The position numbers and the translations under genes are program-made. A stretch of 21,773 nt of DNA from an uncultured Taibaiella sp. GTDB taxonomy: Bacteria > Bacteroidota > Bacteroidia > Chitinophagales > Chitinophagaceae. Location of the stretch: contig CAMPJV010000008.1 in the NCBI GenBank assembly GCA_946886975.1, forward strand, positions 1 through 21,773, in the 5' to 3' direction. Under the pieces are notes generated by a model. The model ran no database searches, had not been told where the DNA came from, and saw only the letters and a program-made list of their open reading frames with translations. Positions 5,997 through 12,426 of the stretch are shown here, piece after piece. Position 1 is the first letter of the stretch; every line of letters begins with the position of its first letter.

Positions 5997-8558
5997 TCAG
6001 GTCATCCGTCGCTTAAACAGTTTTTCAGCTTCAACGGCAAAGAATATTATGGACGAAATGGCGCCAACAGCCAGGAATTCATAGATAGTCAAAGACTCAG
6101 TATTAAATATTCGTTGCATGAATGGCACATATGTGATCACCGCCTGTGACATGAAGACCAGAATGACGGAAGCGATCAATGGCTTGTTGGAGAAAATGCC
6201 TATAGTAAAGAGCGACTGTCTTTCAGACCTTATGGCGAGCACATGCGCCATTTGACTGAGACACAAGACATTGAACACCATCGTCTGCCAATGCAAGTCA
6301 TGAGCTATGGCATAAGCCTGAACTGAAAGAGCGATTGCAGCCATTAACATGCCAACCCAAATAATATGAACGCCTCGTCGCTGGCTAAAGACGCTTTCTC
6401 CAGGAGTACGCGGCGGACGGTCCATGATATCCTTTTCTGCCTTCTCAAATGACAGCGCAATGGCTGGTAATCCGTCGGATGCCAGGTTGATCCAGAGAAT
6501 ATGAATGGGAAGAAGTGCAACGGGTAAGCCAATGATCGGTCCCACCAACAGAGTCCAGAGTTCTCCCGAGTTAGTGGTCATCAGGTATTTGATGAACTTC
6601 AGGATGTTATCATAGATTCTCCGGCCTTCCCTAACTGCTTTAACTATAGTACTGAAATTATCATCAAGTAAGATCATGTGTGCGGCTTCTTTAGATACAT
6701 CGGTGCCGGTAATGCCCATGGCAATCCCAATGTTGGCTCTTTTGAGTGATGGTGCATCGTTTACGCCATCACCTGTCATCGCAACGTATTGTCCCTTTTG
6801 CTGTAGCATCTTTACGATCTCCAGTTTCTGCTCAGGAGAAACTCGTGCGTATACCCTTATGCTTTCCACCGAACTGCTGAAACGGCTGTTTCCCATTGCC
6901 CGGAGCTCCTGTCCGGTGATGACGAGATCTTTCTCGCTGGTCAGTATACCTATTCTTTCAGCAATTGTTTTGGCGGTTAAAGGGTGGTCGCCCGTAATCA
7001 TTACAGGGACAATTCCTGCCTTTCTGCATTCTGCCACAGCGTGGTATACCTCGTCCCGAGGCGGGTCTATCATTCCTGCCAGACCAAGAAACTTCAGGCT
7101 GTGCTCAACGCTGTCTGGTGAAGGATCCGCTGGCACTTCGGTCCAGTGACGAACCGCAAAGCCCAGCACACGTAAGCCTTCAGTAGCCATGAGATCAACA
7201 TTCTTTTGAATGGACGCTGTGTCAACGTTATCGCAATGCTCCATCAGGACATCAGGTGCCCCCTTAGTAAAGGAAATGATCTTCCCGTTCCAGGTGTGAA
7301 ACGTGGTCATCAGCTTCCTATCGGAATCGAAAGCTATTTCAGCTTTACGGTCAAAATCATGTTTGTCTATTTCCGCATCCCGGGCTACCTCCATGAGTGC
7401 AACCTCTGTACTGTCTCCTTTTATCACACCGCTGTCAAAGGATGCATCATTGTTGAGCGCAAATGCATGGAGCAGAAGTGTAAGCTCATCGCTCTGTCCC
7501 TCCTGTAAACTTGCTCTATCGTAGTGCTGACCGCCAGCGTAAACTTGCTCAACATGCATTTTATTTTTTGTTAGCGTACCTGTCTTGTCGGTACAGATAT
7601 AGGTGACGGACCCAAGCGTTTCAACGGCCGGAAGTTTCCTGACCAGCGTGTTATGCTTTACCATTCGCTTGGCAGCCAGCGCCAGTGTGATGGTGATAAC
7701 GGCAGGTAGCGCTTCAGGGATTGCAGCTACAGCAAGGGAGATGCTAGTCATAATCATCATTATGATATCCTCACCGCGAAGCCAGCCCGTAACTAAGAAG
7801 ACAAGGCAAAGCAACAGCACGATGAGAGAAAGTCTTTTCCCGAAAGAAGCCATGCGATGCTGCAGCGGAGTAAGAGTTCCAGTCTCCTGCAACATGCCTG
7901 CGATACGTCCCAACTCGGTCTGCATGCCCGTTGCAACTACTACCCCCCTGCCTCGTCCATAGGTGACGAAAGTGCCCTTATAACCCATGTTTGTACGGTC
8001 ACCTATCGGGAGGTCTTCATTGTCTATTGCATCTTCAGTCTTGTCAACCGGCTCAGACTCACCTGTAAGAGAAGCTTCCTCAACTCTCAGACTTCGCGAC
8101 CTGATGATCCTGATGTCTGCCGGTATGGCATTGCCGGCTTCCAGGATCACCACGTCTCCGGGGACCAGCTCGCGCGAATCGATATTTTTTGATATTCCAT
8201 CGCGGATGACCCGTGCTGCGGTAGCGGACATTTTCTTCAGAGCCAGCATCGCTTGTTCTGCCCGGTACTCCTGGACAAACCCAATGATGGCATTAAGCAT
8301 CACGATGACAAGTATCACCACCGTATCCTTAAGGTCGCCAACAATGCCTGAAATGATCGCTGCGGCCAGCAGTATAAGGATCATTAAGTCCTTGAACTGG
8401 GCGATAAACAAGCCAACTGCAGTTTGCTTCTTTCCCTCGGTCAGTTCGTTGGGGCCGGTCTGCGCCAGCTTCTCTCTTGCATCCGAGGTAGAGAGTCCTT
8501 TTGTGGCGGAACCTGTACGTTGAAAAACTTCATCTTGTCCAATCCTGTGCCAGTCCAT
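5997..8558 (-). CDS. Type II P-type cation ATPase, probably Ca2+ exporting
   Basis: An 853-residue pump of full family length. Cytosolic motifs are intact: TGES at 165-168, the phosphorylation site CTDKTGTLT with D324, MITGDHPLTAKTIA, and TGDGVNDAPSLKRANIGIAMG at the hinge. The M4 motif is PEALP (281-285) where SERCA has PEGLP. In the C-terminal half, NSGEL in M5 and NLASDGLPA in M6 match the SERCA Asn/Glu and Asn/Asp calcium ligands, with Ser where SERCA has Thr. This supports a calcium pump of the PacL/SERCA kind, although other cations (Mn2+, Na+) are possible. It is monocistronic as far as visible and lies back to back with the four-helix membrane protein gene, 85 bp away. Confidence 0.92.
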   Translation of the reverse strand: MDWHRIGQDEVFQRTGSATKGLSTSDAREKLAQTGPNELTEGKKQTAVGLFIAQFKDLMILILLAAAIISGIVGDLKDTVVILVIVMLNAIIGFVQEYRAEQAMLALKKMSATAARVIRDGISKNIDSRELVPGDVVILEAGNAIPADIRIIRSRSLRVEEASLTGESEPVDKTEDAIDNEDLPIGDRTNMGYKGTFVTYGRGRGVVVATGMQTELGRIAGMLQETGTLTPLQHRMASFGKRLSLIVLLLCLVFLVTGWLRGEDIIMMIMTSISLAVAAIPEALPAVITITLALAAKRMVKHNTLVRKLPAVETLGSVTYICTDKTGTLTKNKMHVEQVYAGGQHYDRASLQEGQSDELTLLLHAFALNNDASFDSGVIKGDSTEVALMEVARDAEIDKHDFDRKAEIAFDSDRKLMTTFHTWNGKIISFTKGAPDVLMEHCDNVDTASIQKNVDLMATEGLRVLGFAVRHWTEVPADPSPDSVEHSLKFLGLAGMIDPPRDEVYHAVAECRKAGIVPVMITGDHPLTAKTIAERIGILTSEKDLVITGQELRAMGNSRFSSSVESIRVYARVSPEQKLEIVKMLQQKGQYVAMTGDGVNDAPSLKRANIGIAMGITGTDVSKEAAHMILLDDNFSTIVKAVREGRRIYDNILKFIKYLMTTNSGELWTLLVGPIIGLPVALLPIHILWINLASDGLPAIALSFEKAEKDIMDRPPRTPGESVFSQRRGVHIIWVGMLMAAIALSVQAYAIAHDLHWQTMVFNVLCLSQMAHVLAIRSERQSLFTIGIFSNKPLIASVILVFMSQAVITYVPFMQRIFNTESLTIYEFLAVGAISSIIFFAVEAEKLFKRRMT

Positions 8559-8643
8559 GTATTAATATTACGAATTTAATGCCCAGCGCTCAGCATGTCG
8601 GAGTCTCATGCATTGGTCGTGGCTTTCATATATTTGCTCAGCG

Positions 8644-9033
8644 ATGATTAAATACTTTATTGCATGGTTCCCGATGCTTCTGATCGCCATTATCAACGGA
8701 GCAATACGAGAGGCTTTGTTTAAAAAATATGTAAGCGAGCAGGCTGCGCACAGATTATCTACTATTACACTTCTTATCTTCTTCGGGTTTTTTATTTGGT
8801 TTGTTATGAGGAAGTATCCGCCTGAATCCGGACAACAAGCACTTTTTGTTGGATTCTTATGGGTGGTGCTCACCCTTCTCTTTGAATTTGGATTTGGGTT
8901 GTCTCGCGGACGTTCATGGAATTCACTAATAGGGGAATACGACGTTTTCAAGGGAAAGTTGTGGTTGCTTGTACCTCTTTGGCTAGGGATATCACCTTAC
9001 TTATTTTTCATACTGCAGAGAACCCATATCTGA
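8644..9033 (+). CDS. Hypothetical four-helix membrane protein
   Basis: A 129-residue protein with about four membrane helices and short loops. Beginning at the ATG at 8644 gives MIKYFIAWFPMLLIAIINGA, a good first helix; the frame is open from 8608, but the 12 extra residues lack a reason. The stretch REALFKKYVSEQAAHRLST before helix 2 and the FGFGLSRGRSW motif before the last helix look conserved and I recall similar unnamed proteins in many bacteria. No function known to me. Divergent from the P-type ATPase. Confidence 0.7.
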   Translation: MIKYFIAWFPMLLIAIINGAIREALFKKYVSEQAAHRLSTITLLIFFGFFIWFVMRKYPPESGQQALFVGFLWVVLTLLFEFGFGLSRGRSWNSLIGEYDVFKGKLWLLVPLWLGISPYLFFILQRTHI

Positions 9034-9642
9034 GCACCGATCGTATTTGTATAGTAGCCGTAAAAATCAATGTATTGTAGCTTAAGGATGCCAGCGAGAT
9101 CAATTGGTATAAGCTACTCCATGGGCTTTTAGCCGCAGATGATGTTGCCAGGAAATGATATAAGTCATCTTTGTTGCTGACAAAGGACATTTTAGTCCTT
9201 TATTGCCGCTGTACATTTGTCCCCGGCACATGGACCGATTCGCGTTTTGTTTCGGTTCAAAACCCCAGTCCGATGGAATACCTTTTGAGTTGCAATTTTC
9301 CTTTTCTAAAAAAAGAACTGAAGCCATAACAATGAGACACATGATTTTAAGATCGATGCCTTTTTTGACGCTCTGTAGAGCTACGTCATGTAAAAGAAGG
9401 ACGAGTATTGTGGAGCTAAAGGAAAAATGGGTGAATACCTTTACTACACCAGGTGAACTCAACTTGTACGTCTCCCTAGCCAATAACCATTACCGGAGTG
9501 ACGCTGTCTCTACCGTGGAACTCAACTCCAGTCTTTATTAACTTTTCATTGGGCCGGTTTATGACCTTTGTCATGTTTTGGAGGGCAGGTCATTGTGAAC
9601 TTCGTATTCCTTCATACCGGCGACAAGCCGACATATATTATA
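9034..9642. other. Region without a convincing gene, holding a hairpin and a regulatory dyad
   Basis: Overlapping open frames on both strands (9203-9541 plus, 9100-9483 minus) have no recognisable family, no clear start and cannot both be real; I call neither. The leftward one has a hydrophobic stretch and several Cys, so a small secreted peptide is not excluded. Visible structure: a 7-bp perfect hairpin AAAGGAC/GTCCTTT at 9182-9201 with a 6-base loop, and a perfect ATGAC-N4-GTCAT dyad at 9561-9574 near the next gene. Confidence 0.45.
9561..9574. promoter_or_regulatory. Crp/Fnr-type dyad before the interrupted unknown gene
   Basis: ATGAC-CTTT-GTCAT is a perfect 5-bp inverted repeat with a 4-bp spacer, the same shape as the sites before mbnP and nos. 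Its centre is about 75 bp before the likely start codon at 9643, close to the 80 bp seen for the proximal site before the nos operon. No consensus -7 element is obvious between the site and the gene. Confidence 0.5.
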
Positions 9643-10437
9643 ATGAATATTTTCTCACCGCATAGTTTTCATATACCCGTCCTGGGATTGGGTTTTAGTA
9701 TTGATACACCACTAAAGGTTGCAAGGTTCGGCATTTCCTCTGTGGTTTCCATTATCGAAGATGGCCTCATAGAAGACATGCGGGCACATCATGCGGTTAA
9801 TAACGGAATATCGTATGAGCCAATCAGTGAAAAAGAAGAAGATTTTCGGGCAAGGCGCATAGCGGCCTATCTTGATATGATGCAGGACATTATTACGGCC
9901 CAGGTAGACAAGATTAGAGATATGAGCTTTTCTGAGGGTACTGCGCTCTACGACTATTTCATGCTGTTGCCTGAATCATTGCCGGCGAAGACCAGCTTTT
10001 TAAGGATGCTGGAGTTGGAAGAGGGGTTGGAAAAGCAACGTCTCCAAATGGAACTGCGATCTTGTGTGGTTGCCGGCGCAATAGATGTGAACATTATGGC
10101 AAAGGTTGACAACCCTAAATATACCTCTTCGGGAGTGCGCATGGCGGATGAATATTCGGATGCGCTGTCTGCGCTGAGAGGCTTTGCCAAAAGTAAGCTA
10201 TCCTCTTCAGTAGTTTTTTCCGCCGGGTATAACCCAAAGCTTTACAGCTATATAGAGCAGTTTCCTGAGTTTTTTCCGGACTCGGACGGCTCACTAAGTA
10301 AACGAGTTATTTTAAAAGTAAGTGACTATAGATCTGCATTGGTGCAGGGAAAGATACTCGCGAAAAAGGGAGTTTGGGTAGCTGAGTTCCGGGGCGTATC
10401 CGGGATGAAGTGCGGCGGCCAGGCGTTGGCCACCTAA
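9643..10437 (+). CDS. Unknown conserved protein, N-terminal half, ended by an in-frame TAA
   Basis: First half (264 residues) of what appears to be one roughly 590-residue gene. I prefer the ATG at 9643, preceded by an AT-rich leader; the frame is open from 9568, but the extra residues look uncoded. Near the start, PVLGLGFSIDTPLKVARFG (residues 12-30) and SSVVSIIEDGLIEDMR look like a conserved strand-helix pattern reminiscent of TIM-barrel flavoenzymes, though I cannot name a family with confidence. The end, SGMKCGGQALAT, runs straight into TAA and then continues in the same frame with GLLMGPILDEF. I recall uncharacterised Bacteroidetes proteins with CGGHAFAT followed by a GPILEEF-like motif, which supports one original gene. 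Otherwise no stop or frameshift is seen. Confidence 0.7.
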   Translation: MNIFSPHSFHIPVLGLGFSIDTPLKVARFGISSVVSIIEDGLIEDMRAHHAVNNGISYEPISEKEEDFRARRIAAYLDMMQDIITAQVDKIRDMSFSEGTALYDYFMLLPESLPAKTSFLRMLELEEGLEKQRLQMELRSCVVAGAIDVNIMAKVDNPKYTSSGVRMADEYSDALSALRGFAKSKLSSSVVFSAGYNPKLYSYIEQFPEFFPDSDGSLSKRVILKVSDYRSALVQGKILAKKGVWVAEFRGVSGMKCGGQALAT

Positions 10438-10446
10438 GGCCTCCTG

Positions 10447-11418
10447 ATGGGGCCCATTCTTGATGAGTTTTGTAAGAACCGTTCTGTTCTTGCCGAGGAG
10501 CTTTATGAACTCTGTCGCAAGGCACTGGAGGCAAAAGGCAAGACGTCCTTTTTGGCGATGCCTTATCAGGCCTTGTCGGCACAAGGCGGAGTAGGAACTG
10601 CGTCGGAACACTCATTCTTGCTGCATCAATATGGACTGGATAGTATTGGATGGGGTAGTCCCTTCCTGCTTGTACCTGAAGCTACTAACGTGGACGAAGG
10701 AACATTAAAGGACCTTGCAAATGCAAAAAAGGAAGACTTTTACTTAAGCGACGCATCCCCTTTGGGAGTGCCGTTCAATAATTTCAGGAGAAGTACTTCA
10801 GAGACACAGCGGAAAGCTCGGATTGCAAAGAACCGGGCGGGAAGTCCCTGCTACAAGAAATACCTGTCCTCAAATACTGAATTTACCGAGCTGCCAATAT
10901 GCACAGCCTCAAGGCAATATGTTGCTCTCAAGGAAAAGCAGCTTGCTGGTTCCGGCTTGTCTGACACTGAGGTCTCTGCGAAAATGGAAAAGATAGTGGA
11001 GAAGGACTGCCTTTGTGAGGGACTTACCAGCTCCGTCAGATTAAAAAATGACATGGCGATACCACATAAGCTTTCAGCGGTGGCTATATGCCCGGGCCCA
11101 AATCTCGCATATTTTTCCGGGGTGTTTACCCTTCAGCAGATGGTAGGACACATCTATGGCAGATGTAAACTTAATAATACATTAACCCGGCCGCATATGT
11201 TCATCAATGAACTGGTGCTATATATCAATTATTTACGTAAGCAGCTAGCTGACCAGGGAAATTCAACAGTGGAGAAGCACATCAAATATTGCGGCAAATT
11301 TCGCGACGGCCTTTTGCAGGGTATTGCTCACTATCGAAGTATGGGTCCATTGTTGTTAGGATCTGCAACACTTTTGCCAGCTCTCGAGGCGGAAGTCATT
11401 TCCCTTTCAAATAACTAG
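10447..11418 (+). CDS. Unknown conserved protein, C-terminal half, same frame as the preceding gene
   Basis: Second half (323 residues from the first ATG after the stop, three codons downstream). It is in exactly the same frame as the first half. It is rich in Cys: positions 9, 23, 135 (GSPCYK), 152 (PICTAS), 188 and 190 (KDCLCEG), 215 (AICPGPN), 240 and 282, of which the 135-215 group looks like a possible Fe-S or metal site. Other striking segments are GWGSPFLLVPEATNVD (69-84), LSDASPLGVPFNN (100-112) and NTEFTELPICTASR (143-156). There is no good ribosome site of its own, so separate translation would depend on coupling across the stop. Either a recent pseudogene or a protein made in two parts. 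Confidence 0.7.
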   Translation: MGPILDEFCKNRSVLAEELYELCRKALEAKGKTSFLAMPYQALSAQGGVGTASEHSFLLHQYGLDSIGWGSPFLLVPEATNVDEGTLKDLANAKKEDFYLSDASPLGVPFNNFRRSTSETQRKARIAKNRAGSPCYKKYLSSNTEFTELPICTASRQYVALKEKQLAGSGLSDTEVSAKMEKIVEKDCLCEGLTSSVRLKNDMAIPHKLSAVAICPGPNLAYFSGVFTLQQMVGHIYGRCKLNNTLTRPHMFINELVLYINYLRKQLADQGNSTVEKHIKYCGKFRDGLLQGIAHYRSMGPLLLGSATLLPALEAEVISLSNN

Positions 11419-11419
11419 C

Positions 11420-11644
11420 TCAATGCGCCGAATCTTTGTCACTCATGTCCAGCACGCCCGGATCTGAGGTGTTTTGATGTATGGCGGAAGTATCGGATCC
11501 AGGCAGGTTATAAGGGTTTTTGTCTGACCCTTCGGCATTAATTGCCGCGTTAGTTGTGTCCTGTGTTTCCCTGTCAGTGACGCTGTTTTCTGTACAGGCA
11601 TTCATAATCAATGCAGTAGCAACAATGTGAATAAAGGTTTTCAT
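11420..11644 (-). CDS. Small hypothetical lipoprotein
   Basis: A 74-residue protein with a lipoprotein signal (FIHIVATALIMNAC, lipid Cys at 17) and then a low-complexity polar tail rich in Asp, Ser, Thr and Asn, which is typical of small Bacteroidetes lipoproteins without a known role. Its stop lies one base from the stop of the preceding convergent gene. It is divergent from the nos operon across a 273-bp gap and could share that regulatory region. Confidence 0.6.
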   Translation of the reverse strand: MKTFIHIVATALIMNACTENSVTDRETQDTTNAAINAEGSDKNPYNLPGSDTSAIHQNTSDPGVLDMSDKDSAH

Positions 11645-11778
11645 GGCTTTTGGGGAACCTGCAAAAGAAATATGCCAATATGGTAAATGGGTAAGCTTTC
11701 AGATTTGCGCTTAATATTATGATGTCGGGCATGGAGTTTTTGTTATTTTGTAGCTGTTATTGCCGGGATGTTGGGCAA

Positions 11779-11792
11779 CTGATTTCAATCAT
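11779..11792. promoter_or_regulatory. Distal Crp/Fnr-type dyad before the nos operon
   Basis: CTGAT-TTCA-ATCAT: the core TGAT-N4-ATCA is a perfect inverted repeat matching the inner eight bases of the FNR/DNR consensus. Its centre (11785.5) lies 52 bp, close to five helical turns, from the centre of the proximal site, so dimers at both would sit on the same face of DNA. Confidence 0.55.
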
Positions 11793-11830
11793 CCCATTTT
11801 AATCAGAAAAAGACCTTTTTATCTCTTTGC

Positions 11831-11844
11831 ATGATTACCATCAT
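11831..11844. promoter_or_regulatory. Proximal Crp/Fnr-type dyad before the nos operon
   Basis: ATGAT-TACC-ATCAT is a perfect 5-bp inverted repeat with a 4-bp spacer. It touches a perfect Bacteroidetes -7 match, TATTTTTG, at 11844-11851. If that -7 is used, transcription would begin near 11857, the distal site would sit near -71 and this site near -20, suggesting activation from the first and blocking at the second. If instead a weak TACGTCGT at 11873-11880 is used, this site would be near -41, a classical activating position. Sequence alone does not decide. Confidence 0.6.
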
Positions 11845-11917
11845 ATTTTTGTCAGCTTACTCACGCGATTTTTACGTCGTGAATCAGATAATTATTCACT
11901 AATCAAAACAACCAGTT

Positions 11918-12397
11918 ATGAATCACAAGAACATCTTTGCAATTATCCTTTCATCAAGCTTATTCTTTTTCAGTTGCGGAGGAAACGAAACCAAAACTGA
12001 AGAGTCGACAGAAACAGGCGCTGCCACTACTGAGACGCCTGCCGCCGAGCCCGCCAGCGACAAAGGCTTTGGCAAATTCCAGAATGTTGAACTAACACAT
12101 CCACTGGACGAGAGCATGGTCAAGAAGGGACAGCAGATTTCTGAAGTAAAGTGCACGTCCTGTCATAAGCTGTCGGATGAAAGACTGGTTGGTCCTGGCT
12201 GGAAAGGAGTAACGGACAGACGCACACCAGAATGGATCATGAACTTTGTTACGAACGTAGATGAAATGCTGGAGAAAGATCCCAATGCTCAGGCCATGCT
12301 TGAAGTTTGTATGGTGAGGATGCCAAACCAGAACCTATCGGACGATGAGGCGCGCGCAGTGCTCGAGTTCATGAGGCATAATGACGGTAAAAACTAA
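11918..12397 (+). CDS. Lipoprotein monoheme cytochrome c, probable NosZ electron donor
   Basis: A 159-residue class I cytochrome c. The signal ends in a lipobox (FFFSC, lipid Cys C20), followed by a Thr/Glu/Ala-rich linker of about 30 residues and a heme domain with CTSCH at 79-83. The axial Met is probably M132 or M135 in CMVRMPNQNLSDDE. It begins the nos operon, 29 bases before nosZ. In clade II clusters small c-type cytochromes feed electrons to NosZ; here both proteins carry lipoboxes, so both would be tethered to the same membrane surface. Electron donation is inferred from position and family. Confidence 0.88.
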   Translation: MNHKNIFAIILSSSLFFFSCGGNETKTEESTETGAATTETPAAEPASDKGFGKFQNVELTHPLDESMVKKGQQISEVKCTSCHKLSDERLVGPGWKGVTDRRTPEWIMNFVTNVDEMLEKDPNAQAMLEVCMVRMPNQNLSDDEARAVLEFMRHNDGKN

Positions 12398-12426
12398 AGA
12401 AATTTAATCACACACACAATAATTTT

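Noticed and set aside
6676..7149. Rightward open frame inside the P-type ATPase gene, and similar ones at 7603-7962 and 7987-8523
   Set aside because: Antisense shadows of a fully intact ATPase; Ser/Ala-rich composition typical of reversed codons.
9203..9541. Rightward 112-codon open frame
   Set aside because: No family, no start context, overlaps an equally doubtful frame on the other strand.
10435..10437. Selenocysteine or pyrrolysine recoding of the internal stop
   Set aside because: The codon is TAA; selenocysteine uses TGA and pyrrolysine TAG. No slippery run at the site suggests frameshifting, and both halves share one frame.
11861..11882. TCACG/CGTGA dyad before the cytochrome gene as a further regulator site
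   Set aside because: Only five pairs with a 12-base gap and no match to the other dyads; chance is likely in an AT-rich leader.
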